Below are positions 18,511 through 26,224 of a stretch of DNA of 38,371 nucleotides, one piece after another. Below the pieces are notes generated by a model. It worked only from the letters and a program-made list of their open reading frames with translations. It was not told the DNA's origin and made no database searches. The DNA is from an uncultured Clostridia bacterium (lineage in GTDB: Bacteria; Bacillota; Clostridia; TANB77; CAG-465). The stretch covers positions 1 through 38,371 of the forward strand of contig CALWOE010000006.1 in the NCBI GenBank assembly GCA_944383035.1, read 5' to 3'. A program made the translations under genes and the position numbers. Every line of letters starts with the position of its first letter. Position 1 is the stretch's first letter.

Positions 18511-18660
18511 AAAAAACACATCCCAAAAAAATTTAAAAACAAATGTTGATAAGTATAAAGCAAATATCCCGGGTAAAAATAAAGTTGAAAATCTTAAATG
18601 AAAAAACAAAAAATCAATTAAAACCAGCACAAACAGTATAAACAGAAAAAGCTTTTTCAT
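18502..18660 (-). CDS. Small membrane protein (52 residues)
   Basis: ATG at 18660 follows AGAGGG with an 8-base gap, and the TGA lies inside a terminator hairpin. The peptide starts MKKLFLFILFVLVLIDFLFF and has two hydrophobic stretches (about 4-20 and 25-50, with a PG at 30-31). It probably crosses the membrane twice. A promoter-like TTGATC (18708-18713), 18 bases, TATAAA (18684-18689) lies upstream. I recognise no family. Confidence 0.6.
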   Translation of the reverse strand: MKKLFLFILFVLVLIDFLFFHLRFSTLFLPGIFALYLSTFVFKFFWDVFFKN

Positions 18661-18716
18661 AATAACAACCCTCTCATATATTTTTTATAATAAAAGTACA
18701 AATTTTAGATCAATCT

Positions 18717-18815
18717 CTACATATCCAAAACACAAAATGCCAAAAATATATAAATATAATTTAAAAAAATTAAATTTTTTTGGGGATTAATAAACAAAAA
18801 AATATCACAACTCAT
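18717..18815 (-). CDS. Possible 32-residue hydrophobic peptide
   Basis: ATG at 18815 is preceded 9 bases earlier by GAGGAG (18825-18830). The peptide (starts MSCDIFLFINPQ, ends FLAFCVLDM) has one hydrophobic segment. It lies upstream of the 52-residue membrane-protein ORF on the same strand. Chance ORFs of this size are common in AT-rich DNA, so only the ribosome-binding site supports it. Confidence 0.35.
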   Translation of the reverse strand: MSCDIFLFINPQKNLIFLNYIYIFLAFCVLDM

Positions 18816-18943
18816 ATATCAAAACTCCTCACATATAAACTATGATATGAAAATGTTAATCTAAAATTTTAGAGTACTTATTATCCATATATAAATATTA
18901 TATCATATTTTTATGTAAATTACTAGTGATTTTAAAAATAATG

Positions 18944-18952
18944 TGATATAAT
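18944..18952 (+). promoter_or_regulatory. Extended -10 promoter for the KOW-Smr gene
   Basis: TGA then TATAAT (18947-18952); a weak -35 lies at about 18924. The predicted start is just before the GGAG site. Confidence 0.5.
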
Positions 18953-18975
18953 GATAAAAAGGAGATTTTTTTAAC

Positions 18976-19461
18976 ATGTTTAATATACGGGACTATGTAA
19001 AACTTAAAGATACAGATAGTATTGGAATAATAAAAAAAATTATTCAAAAAAATACTGATGAAATATATATTATAGAAATAAATAAGAAAAAAGTATCTAC
19101 ATCAAAAGATAATTTAATTTTATCTTCAAAAGAAGAATTAGAAAATACAAATTCTAGATATATAAAAAATAAAACAAGTAATGAGAATTTTTCATTATTA
19201 TATAATTATACTAAAGATTTTAGTAACGAAATAATGTTAAGACATCAAACATTAGATGAAGCAATGTTTAATCTAGAAAACTTTTTAGATCTTGCATATA
19301 TAAATGATATAAAAGTAGTAAGAATTGTTCATGGTAAACATGGTGGTGTTTTAAGGCATGGTGTTCATGAATTATTAAAAAAGGATAAAAGAATTAAAAG
19401 TTTTAGACTTGGCAATTATTTTGAAGGAAGTTATGGTGTAACCATTGCTTACTTTAAATAA
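18976..19461 (+). CDS. Stand-alone KOW-Smr protein (MutS2 C-terminus-like)
   Basis: 161 residues. Residues 4-50 resemble the small KOW-like barrel that precedes Smr in MutS2. Residues about 84-161 form an Smr domain: TLDEAM, VVRIVHGKHGGVLRHGV (HGK at 119-121) and a C-terminal FRLGNYFEGSYGVTIAYFK. Smr domains bind and cut nucleic acid; in MutS2 they help split stalled, collided ribosomes. The MutS ATPase and clamp parts are absent, and the usual LDLHG motif reads MLRHQ (87-91). GGAGAT precedes ATG. It could work with a separate partner, or be a degraded MutS2. Confidence 0.8.
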   Translation: MFNIRDYVKLKDTDSIGIIKKIIQKNTDEIYIIEINKKKVSTSKDNLILSSKEELENTNSRYIKNKTSNENFSLLYNYTKDFSNEIMLRHQTLDEAMFNLENFLDLAYINDIKVVRIVHGKHGGVLRHGVHELLKKDKRIKSFRLGNYFEGSYGVTIAYFK

Positions 19462-19511
19462 TATACAAACTAAAATACATATCAGTAATCTATATAACTT
19501 ATTTTAAAAGA

Positions 19512-19545
19512 GGATATGGCTTTTTAAAAACCATATCCCTTTAAA
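19512..19545. terminator. Hairpin downstream of the KOW-Smr gene
   Basis: 8-bp stem (19512-19519 / 19531-19538) with an A/T loop; T-rich but interrupted tails on both sides. A second hairpin (19567-19574 / 19579-19586) follows. Together they probably end the convergent transcripts. Confidence 0.5.
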
Positions 19546-19625
19546 ATAATAATAAAACCAAAACCTTAGAAACATAATTGTTTCTATATTTATTTTACTA
19601 TATCTTAAATATAAAATCAACTATA

Positions 19626-20654
19626 TTATACAATTACTTTTTTTATTTCAAATACTGCTTCATTATCATTTTGATAAAACTTAACATTTTCAAGTGATAA
19701 AGCAACTTTTTTTATCAAATAAATTTGTGATATTGACATTTTATTTACATATTCACTTTTAACCTTAAAATACCAATTATTTTCATCTTCAGTTAATACT
19801 ATTTCTAAATTTGTATTTATATCATGTAATTGTATAAGTTCTTTTGCGTATTCACATAGTGTAAAAATTGTATCATTAATATGACCATTAATATAACTAT
19901 TTGCTTTTAATGCTATTTTTGTTTTTAAATTTACATTATGTTCTTTCGCTTGATTTGTTAAAACAAGTTCTATAATATCCATAATATCTTTATCTGACAA
20001 AATATTCTCTGCTTTTTCTGATGATTGACCTATAACTGCTGTTAATACCTTATCTAATTTTTCTAAAGTTTCTTTATTTGATAAATATAGCTTATTTAAA
20101 GCTTCTTGATTTTCTAAACTACTACTTCTTGCTATCATATTTGAAAACTCAATTCCAGCGCTAATTGATAAAAGTGATGCCTTTATCTGCTTTGCAACAC
20201 CTGACATTAAGCTACCAAGAACATTTGTTTTGAAATTTGAAAGTTCGATTTCATTTTGTTGATTAAATATTTTTACTGCAGATATAAGTTCTAAGTTTAA
20301 TCTATCTATACCTTCAGTCTTGTCATGATAATTTTGTATATTTAACTTTTGCATTGTTTCTATTGGAGGCTTTTGACCTGAAAAACCTGTTTGCAAAATT
20401 ATAATTAACTCTTTATTAGTTTTTCTAATTTCTTTTATTACTTCTTCACCATTCATTTCTGGCATAAAATAATCTAGTAATAATATCTGATATTCTTTAC
20501 TATTTAATTTTTCTAATGCTTCTTTACCATCGGATACCATATCTACATTATATCCTATTTGTGTTAAAAAAGCATAAGTCATTGATAGATAATCTTCATC
20601 ATCATCTGCTATTAGTATATTTATATTTTTAATTAATTCTGTATAACTTAACAT
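19626..20654 (-). CDS. Receiver-domain protein with histidine-kinase-like C-terminus
   Basis: 342 residues. Residues 11-130 form a full receiver domain: acidic cluster D17-D19, phospho-acceptor D61 (LLLDYFMPEMNG), T89 and K112. Residues 140-342 look like a degenerate DHp/ATPase pair: a helical region (about 150-215) without a clear phospho-histidine motif, then a segment (about 225-342) without recognisable N, G1 or G2 ATP boxes. There is no DNA-binding domain. A phosphorylation-controlled interaction role is inferred. It is monocistronic, with GGTGA before ATG. Confidence 0.82.
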   Translation of the reverse strand: MLSYTELIKNINILIADDDEDYLSMTYAFLTQIGYNVDMVSDGKEALEKLNSKEYQILLLDYFMPEMNGEEVIKEIRKTNKELIIILQTGFSGQKPPIETMQKLNIQNYHDKTEGIDRLNLELISAVKIFNQQNEIELSNFKTNVLGSLMSGVAKQIKASLLSISAGIEFSNMIARSSSLENQEALNKLYLSNKETLEKLDKVLTAVIGQSSEKAENILSDKDIMDIIELVLTNQAKEHNVNLKTKIALKANSYINGHINDTIFTLCEYAKELIQLHDINTNLEIVLTEDENNWYFKVKSEYVNKMSISQIYLIKKVALSLENVKFYQNDNEAVFEIKKVIV

Positions 20655-20684
20655 TCTATCACCCTCGAAATTATTATAATATAA

Positions 20685-20723
20685 AATAAAAAAAAAGAAA
20701 AGTGTTTTTTCTCTTTTCTTTTT
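20685..20723 (-). terminator. Terminator of the glycosidase/uppP operon
   Basis: 11-bp stem (20692-20702 / 20713-20723), followed on the minus strand by nine U, just after uppP. Confidence 0.8.
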
Positions 20724-20729
20724 ATTTTT

Positions 20730-21542
20730 TTATTTAAATATAAATACTTTTGCTAAAACAATTAATGCAATTATTACTCTATAGTATGCAAAGACAGCAA
20801 AATCATTTTTCTTTACAAATTTAAGTAAGAATTTAATACTTAATATACCAACAATTGCAGATGTAACAATTCCAATAACAAGTGATAAATTAAATCCTGT
20901 TATAAGTTCTGGTAATTTAAGTAAAGTTGCTCCAAATATTATTGGAACAGACAACATAAATGTAAATTTTGCTGCACCTTCTCTTGATACTCCCATAAGT
21001 CTAGCTGTAAGAATTGTTGTTCCAGAACGTGAGAATCCAGGTATTACGGCAAGTGCCTGTGAAAGACCAATAATAAATGTTTGCTTTAAAGATAAATCTT
21101 TATATTCAGTTTCTTTTCCTTTATATTTTTTTTCTGCCCATTTATCCCCAATATAGATTAAAACTCCCATTACACCAAGTGCAATTGCTATTATATAATA
21201 TTTTGTTCTAAATATATTTTCTATTGGCTCCTCAAATAACTTACCAATTAAAGCTCCAGGTATTGTTGCAAGTACTAAATACCAAAACATTTTATTTTCA
21301 AAAGAATTTTTCTTATGAACAGCTTTATTATATACACCTTTTGCTAAATTTAACCAATCTTTTAAATATACAACTAATACTGCTATTAAAGTACCAAAAT
21401 GAAGTGCTACATCAAAAGCCAACCCCTTTTCTTCAAATCCAAATAAATATGGTACAAGAATTAAATGTGCTGAACTTGATATTGGTAAAAATTCTCCTAT
21501 TCCTTGTACAATACCAAGTATTATAGACTGTATAATTTCCAT
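20730..21542 (-). CDS. uppP: Undecaprenyl-diphosphatase (BacA/UppP)
   Basis: 270 residues, typical length for this polytopic membrane enzyme. It removes phosphate from undecaprenyl diphosphate so that the lipid carrier can be reused in wall synthesis. Both signature motifs are present: GEFLPISSSAHL (17-28) and PGFSRSGTT (168-176). GGGGG precedes ATG. It is the last gene of a three-gene operon, 19 bp after the unknown anchored protein. Confidence 0.95.
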   Translation of the reverse strand: MEIIQSIILGIVQGIGEFLPISSSAHLILVPYLFGFEEKGLAFDVALHFGTLIAVLVVYLKDWLNLAKGVYNKAVHKKNSFENKMFWYLVLATIPGALIGKLFEEPIENIFRTKYYIIAIALGVMGVLIYIGDKWAEKKYKGKETEYKDLSLKQTFIIGLSQALAVIPGFSRSGTTILTARLMGVSREGAAKFTFMLSVPIIFGATLLKLPELITGFNLSLVIGIVTSAIVGILSIKFLLKFVKKNDFAVFAYYRVIIALIVLAKVFIFK

Positions 21543-21561
21543 AATATCCCCCTAATCTTAC

Positions 21562-22593
21562 TTAATAACTTTCTATTATTTCTGTTTTTATTATTTGGTT
21601 ATTTTTTGTTTTTAGATACATCATATTATCTCTTATTGATAAAAATTCCACATAATTTGATAATTTACCTAATCTTTTATATGGCTCTTCTGACGCCACA
21701 TTTATAACATAATTTGGATAAACTATATAAACTCCAACATTATTTGTATATGTTTTTACTAAATTAGTATCACTAAGCTCTATTGTATCTACTATTTTAT
21801 CATTTTTTACTTTATACACTACATTTTTTTCTTCTTTAGATATAAAGTATAAATTATCATCATAATCGATTCCAATTAATACTACATCTTCATCAAATAT
21901 TCTTATTCTTGAATTACCTCTATATATATTTGAATCTTCATCTTCATAATATATCCTATCTTTATGTTGTAACATTATCATTTCGTTAATTATTATACCT
22001 GATTTAACACGTGACATACTATTAAATAAATCTATTCTATATATTATATTGTTAGTGTATGTTCCAGATTTTGTTTCCACATTAATATATAATATGTTTA
22101 CAACTGGTGACATATTCATATCTTTTATACAAGAAAAGTTTGATACATTAAATTTGTTATATTCACTTTTTCTTTTTGTTTCTATTTGATATGTTTTTAA
22201 TTGTAAACTTGTTGTTCTCCCATTGTCATTTTGTGTAAAATAAATTATTAAATTTTTGTCATAAAGCAATTTACAGTAACAAATTGGTAGTTCTTCTTCT
22301 ATTATATCTACATTTTTACCATCTTCTATATTATTAATATAGATTTTTGAATCTTTTAAATATGTATAATATTCATTATCATAAGAAAACTCTAAATTAG
22401 ATATATTTTCTTCTAATGTTATAGTAGAAGCTTTTTTTACTTGACTTTGAGATTCACTTTCACTTGCAAGTGGTGTTGTTGTACTTGATTGGTTAAGTGA
22501 ATATACAAAATTTTCAACTAATGTAAGTCCAGTAACTGTAAGTACTGTACCAATTGCAGCAAATATTATAAAGTATAATAAAAATTTTTTCAT
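21562..22593 (-). CDS. Membrane-anchored protein of unknown function (343 residues)
   Basis: An N-terminal helix (about 3-30) anchors or exports the protein; a Ser/Thr/Gln-rich linker follows (34-52). The rest, about 55-343, is made of short beta-strand-like blocks such as YYTYLKDSKIYINN, DRIYYEDEDSNIYRG and DDNLYFISKEEKNVVYKV, which resemble blades of a beta-propeller (DUF5050-like pattern). I cannot name a family with confidence. AGGAGGA precedes ATG. It lies between the phosphodiester glycosidase (17 bp upstream) and uppP, which suggests a cell-envelope role. Confidence 0.8.
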   Translation of the reverse strand: MKKFLLYFIIFAAIGTVLTVTGLTLVENFVYSLNQSSTTTPLASESESQSQVKKASTITLEENISNLEFSYDNEYYTYLKDSKIYINNIEDGKNVDIIEEELPICYCKLLYDKNLIIYFTQNDNGRTTSLQLKTYQIETKRKSEYNKFNVSNFSCIKDMNMSPVVNILYINVETKSGTYTNNIIYRIDLFNSMSRVKSGIIINEMIMLQHKDRIYYEDEDSNIYRGNSRIRIFDEDVVLIGIDYDDNLYFISKEEKNVVYKVKNDKIVDTIELSDTNLVKTYTNNVGVYIVYPNYVINVASEEPYKRLGKLSNYVEFLSIRDNMMYLKTKNNQIIKTEIIESY

Positions 22594-22610
22594 CTTATCC
22601 TCCTATAACA

Positions 22611-23651
22611 TTAATTATTTGTATTATCTGTAGTTTCTGTAGTTTGAGTACTTTCAGTATTTTGTGTGGTTGCTACAGGTTTTGTAATAATAAAGGCATT
22701 TGGTACGTATCTTTCTCCCATTATATCACTTGGACTATTTATAACTTTACCATCAAAGACCATTGTAGATGATGCGCCACCATCTAAATTAAATGCGTTA
22801 TATGCATCATATTGTAAAAAAATATCTTGTACATTTTTTAGTGTTGCTCCCAAACTTCCTGCTTGTCTACCATCTATTACAAGCATTAATATTGTTCCAT
22901 CTTTTCTTTGTCCAATTGCAGTTCTTGGTTGAATTCCCCATCCACCAGAACCACTACGTATTGTTGGATTACCATTTATTACTATAACTGGTCCAAAAGA
23001 TACTGCACTTTGTAAATTTAATTGTTTAGCTTTTTTATATGTCATAGAATTAGATACAACCATTTTACCCTCAGCATCTATTCCAACTACACTATATGCT
23101 TGATTTTTATTACCAGATACATATTCTCCATTTACAATTACAAGACCATCTGGCTTTCCTCCTGTACCCAAAGCATCGTCTGCAAATCCGCCAGCATTAA
23201 TTCCACCAATTGCATTATTATTGTCAACTATTTGTTTTACAGTTGAACCAACTGTTCCAATTCTTGGTGCACTAACAAGTTTTACTCTTTTTGGATCTTT
23301 TATTATTAATAAATAACCTTTATATGTACTTGTACTAACATCTACATATTCAATTCCTTCCTTTGGATTTGAAACATCTGATACTTGTACATCTTTAATA
23401 TCTATTTCTTCTAAATTTTGAGCATCTATTATCTCATCTGGTCTGTTTCTATCTAGAATATCTTGTATTTCTTCATCACTTAGAAACCATGTAGCAAAAT
23501 ATTGATGTGACATTGTTGTCATTGCTGTTGTTACTATCATTTCTCTTGTATATTGAAATGGTCCATAATATATAAGCACTATAGTAAGTGCTGGTATAAA
23601 TATTATTTGAAACAAAACAAATAGTAAAAATATCTTAAAAAATTTTTTCAT
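22611..23651 (-). CDS. Phosphodiester glycosidase (NAGPA domain) family protein, membrane-anchored
   Basis: 346 residues. An N-terminal helix (5-28) places the rest outside the cell. The NAGPA domain (about 105-325) has the family motifs INAGGF (151-156), SFGPVIVINGNP (218-229), QPRTAIGQ (241-248), LVIDGRQAGSLGAT (257-270) and NLDGGASSTM (288-297). The family includes the enzyme that uncovers mannose-6-phosphate in animals; bacterial members are thought to act on phosphodiester-linked sugars of wall polymers. A Thr/Glu/Asn-rich tail ends it. First gene of the operon ending with uppP; GGGG-type site before ATG. Confidence 0.9.
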   Translation of the reverse strand: MKKFFKIFLLFVLFQIIFIPALTIVLIYYGPFQYTREMIVTTAMTTMSHQYFATWFLSDEEIQDILDRNRPDEIIDAQNLEEIDIKDVQVSDVSNPKEGIEYVDVSTSTYKGYLLIIKDPKRVKLVSAPRIGTVGSTVKQIVDNNNAIGGINAGGFADDALGTGGKPDGLVIVNGEYVSGNKNQAYSVVGIDAEGKMVVSNSMTYKKAKQLNLQSAVSFGPVIVINGNPTIRSGSGGWGIQPRTAIGQRKDGTILMLVIDGRQAGSLGATLKNVQDIFLQYDAYNAFNLDGGASSTMVFDGKVINSPSDIMGERYVPNAFIITKPVATTQNTESTQTTETTDNTNN

Positions 23652-23681
23652 CTTTTTCCCCTTTAATTATACAACAAAATA

Positions 23682-23710
23682 ATTTTATCAAATTGCTATA
23701 ATTTTTTCAA
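23682..23710 (-). promoter_or_regulatory. Sigma-A promoter of the glycosidase/uppP operon
   Basis: TTGAAA (23705-23710), 17 bases, TAAAAT (23682-23687) on the minus strand, about 30 bp before the first gene. Confidence 0.6.
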
Positions 23711-23762
23711 CAATTTAATATATTTTTTTACAAATATATATATAATATAACTAAAAAAGTAT

Positions 23763-23790
23763 AAAAAAAATAACATCTATTAGATGCTAT
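23763..23790 (-). terminator. Terminator of the DUF1540 gene
   Basis: Short stem (23774-23778 / 23782-23786, extended past one mismatch), followed on the minus strand by eight U. Confidence 0.6.
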
Positions 23791-23792
23791 TT

Positions 23793-24014
23793 TTAATCTC
23801 TACCAGTTATTTCTGTTTTATTTAAATCACCACTATAATTGTACGATAAACAAGTTGTTTGCATGTGAGGATCATTTCTATCATTTTTTGTACTTTCTGT
23901 TTTACTTCCAACTTTTATTTTATCAAGTCTACAAGTAGAATTTTCAATACAATTATGCAAACAATTTGTTACATTACACATTATTTTTTGATTATTATAT
24001 TTTTCATCATTCAT
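23793..24014 (-). CDS. DUF1540 domain-containing small Cys-rich protein
   Basis: 73 residues. The DUF1540 pattern is clear: MCNVTNCLHNC, a second Cys-containing segment (STCRLDKIKV) and a final TTCLSYN, with six Cys in all. Such proteins are common in spore-forming Clostridia and probably bind a metal; their role is unknown. AGGAGAT precedes ATG. It is a single gene with a terminator. Confidence 0.88.
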   Translation of the reverse strand: MNDEKYNNQKIMCNVTNCLHNCIENSTCRLDKIKVGSKTESTKNDRNDPHMQTTCLSYNYSGDLNKTEITGRD

Positions 24015-24098
24015 AAAATCATCTCCTACAATTATTATTTGTAGAACTTGCTTTTTTATTTATTTTTTATTTTAAGTGTTATATATTATTTAAAATAA

Positions 24099-25748
24099 TT
24101 ATTTTTTCCTTTTATAAACTTTTCCATCTTTTAACTTAACAGTATCTCTTAATTTTCTATGATATGTAATTGTAAATCTATGTATTTCATCTTGCAAAAA
24201 TGTTAAAAAATTTAATATATTTTTATGATCTGTCAAATCAATTTCATTACCATCTTTATCCATTAAACCACGTGTTCTATGTTTATCGTTTTTAACCATA
24301 CCATATATATTAGTATACTCATTTTTTTCTTCAAAAGCTTTTTTTACCATATTTAACTGGGTCTTTCCACCATCAATTAAAATAAGGTCTGGGAGTGGCC
24401 ATTCTTCTGCATGATTTAGTCTTCTTGTTATAACTTCATACATACATTTCGGATCATCTTGAGTAAGTGTTGATTTTATTTTAAATTTTCTATACATTTT
24501 TTTATTTAACTTACCGTCTTCAAAACGTATCATACAACCAACTATATATTCATTTCTTAAATTTGAAATATCATAACATTCAATAGAATCAATACTATCT
24601 TTAAATTTTAATAAATAAGATAAATCATCTACCACGTTATTTTTATTATCTTCTATATTTATTTTAATATTGTTTTCTACCATATTAATTAATTTTAATT
24701 TTTCACCCTTTTTAGGACATATCACATCAATTTTTATATTCTTATATAAAAAATAATCATTTAATAAATTTTTCTTATCTTCATCAATTTTAACGTATAA
24801 TTTTTTTGGAATATCATTATTATCTAAATAATATGAAGAAATAATACTAGATAACGTATCTTCTACTTCACTTTCTATTATCTCATCTACTTTTATATTG
24901 TCGTGTAATACAACTTTATAATTTCTAATTTTAAATATTTGAATATGCAAAACATCTTTATATAATATATATCCAAAAATATCTGTACTATTCTCATTTA
25001 GATTTGCAACATGCTGTTTTTGACTAATTTTATCTATTTTTTCTATTCTTTCTTTTAACATAAGAGCTCGTTCAAAATCTAAATTTTCAATACATTTTTC
25101 AATATCTTGTTTTAACATTTCTTTAATTTTTGAATTTTTTCCCTGTAAAAAAAGTATTACCTGATCAATCATACTTTTATATTCTTGTAAATTTACATCA
25201 TTTATACATGGGCCAAGACATCTTCCTATGTGATAGTATAAGCAAGGAGAAGTAAGTTTCTTTTTTTCTAAATTATACTTACATCTTTTAATAGGAAATA
25301 TCTCTTTTATAGTATCAAGAGCTTCTCTCATTGCTCCTACATTAGTATATGGTCCAAAATACAAAGCTTTATCATCTTTTTTGGTTCTTGTAACAAATAT
25401 AGTAGGATATTTATTTTTAATGTTTATTTTTATATATGGATATGTTTTATCATCTTTTAACATTACATTAAATTTAGGCGAATTCTCTTTTATATAATTA
25501 CACTCTAAAACTAATGCTTCCACCTCATTATTTGTTACAATATATGAAATATCACGTATTAAAGTAACCATTTTTTCAATTCTTGGCGATTTATTATTTT
25601 TTTGAAAATATTGTCTTACTCTTTTTCTAAGTGATATTGCCTTACCAACATATATTATTTTACCATTTTCATCTTTCATCATATATATTCCTGGATTAAA
25701 TGGTATTTTTGATACTATTTCCTTTACATGTTCTGTTGGATATCCCAT
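24099..25748 (-). CDS. uvrC: UvrC excinuclease subunit lacking the C-terminal HhH domain
   Basis: 549 residues against about 600 usually. UvrC makes both cuts around DNA lesions in nucleotide excision repair. In order: GIY-YIG nuclease (about 15-95, GIYMMKD, YVGKA), four Cys matching the iron-sulfur site (C156, C169, C177, C181), a UVR motif that contacts UvrB (about 220-238, ENLDFERALMLKERI) and the RNase H-like nuclease with D393 (ECYDIS), D459 (LILIDGG) and H523 (HRFTITYHRK). The protein then ends in a Lys-rich tail; the usual tandem helix-hairpin-helix domain is absent, and the bases past the stop show no continuation. GGGGAG precedes ATG. uvrA and uvrB are not nearby. Confidence 0.95.
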   Translation of the reverse strand: MGYPTEHVKEIVSKIPFNPGIYMMKDENGKIIYVGKAISLRKRVRQYFQKNNKSPRIEKMVTLIRDISYIVTNNEVEALVLECNYIKENSPKFNVMLKDDKTYPYIKINIKNKYPTIFVTRTKKDDKALYFGPYTNVGAMREALDTIKEIFPIKRCKYNLEKKKLTSPCLYYHIGRCLGPCINDVNLQEYKSMIDQVILFLQGKNSKIKEMLKQDIEKCIENLDFERALMLKERIEKIDKISQKQHVANLNENSTDIFGYILYKDVLHIQIFKIRNYKVVLHDNIKVDEIIESEVEDTLSSIISSYYLDNNDIPKKLYVKIDEDKKNLLNDYFLYKNIKIDVICPKKGEKLKLINMVENNIKINIEDNKNNVVDDLSYLLKFKDSIDSIECYDISNLRNEYIVGCMIRFEDGKLNKKMYRKFKIKSTLTQDDPKCMYEVITRRLNHAEEWPLPDLILIDGGKTQLNMVKKAFEEKNEYTNIYGMVKNDKHRTRGLMDKDGNEIDLTDHKNILNFLTFLQDEIHRFTITYHRKLRDTVKLKDGKVYKRKK

Positions 25749-25770
25749 AAAATCTCCCCTCTTTTTGTAT

Positions 25771-25799
25771 ATATTAAAAGAGGGGCTTTTCCCCTCTTT
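25771..25799 (-). terminator. Terminator of spoVG
   Basis: 9-bp GC-rich stem (25777-25785 / 25791-25799) with a 5-base loop; a U-run follows on the minus strand. The uvrC start lies just beyond. Confidence 0.85.
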
Positions 25800-25821
25800 A
25801 TATTATATTCTAAATTTATGA

Positions 25822-26088
25822 TTATTCTGCGTCTTCGCCAGCCTCATTATATTTATCGATTATAGCTTTTTGTAACATTGCTCTTGTTTCTGTATTAATT
25901 GGATGAGCTATATCTTTAAATTCTCCGTTAGGAGTTTTTCTACTAGGCATAGCAATGAATAATCCTTTATCACTTTCGATAACTTTGATATCATGAACTA
26001 CGAAAACATCATCAATAGTTACAGAAGCGATAGCTTTCATTCTGTTTTGAGAATTTACTTTTCTTACTCTAACATCAGTTATTTGCAT
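25822..26088 (-). CDS. spoVG: Septation/sporulation regulator SpoVG
   Basis: 88 residues, normal length. The highly conserved sequence is complete: [55 protein letters not shown]. SpoVG is a small nucleic-acid-binding regulator acting in sporulation and, in other Firmicutes, in septation and virulence-gene control. A strong AAGGAAGG-type site precedes ATG. It is a single-gene unit with its own promoter, terminator and upstream Spo0A-box-like sites. Confidence 0.98.
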   Translation of the reverse strand: MQITDVRVRKVNSQNRMKAIASVTIDDVFVVHDIKVIESDKGLFIAMPSRKTPNGEFKDIAHPINTETRAMLQKAIIDKYNEAGEDAE

Positions 26089-26120
26089 ATTTCACACCGC
26101 CTTCCTTAACTGTTAAATAT

Positions 26121-26149
26121 ATTATTACACAATAAAAATTTAAAGTCAA
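26121..26149 (-). promoter_or_regulatory. Sigma-A-type promoter of spoVG
   Basis: TTGACT (26144-26149), 17 bases, AATAAT (26121-26126) on the minus strand. No sigma-H pattern, as known for Bacillus spoVG, was recognised. Confidence 0.6.
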
Positions 26150-26204
26150 GTGTTAGTTTACCATAAACTGGCATTTTTTTATTAAACTTTATTATTTTTT
26201 TGTA

Positions 26205-26223
26205 TTCGACAAAATTCGACAAT
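26205..26223 (-). promoter_or_regulatory. Two tandem Spo0A-box-like sites upstream of spoVG
   Basis: On the minus strand TTTGTCGAA (26205-26213) matches the Spo0A box consensus exactly, and ATTGTCGAA (26215-26223) differs at one base. They start 10 bp apart, one helical turn, and lie about 55 bp upstream of the predicted -35 box of spoVG. Confidence 0.55.
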
Positions 26224-26224
26224 A

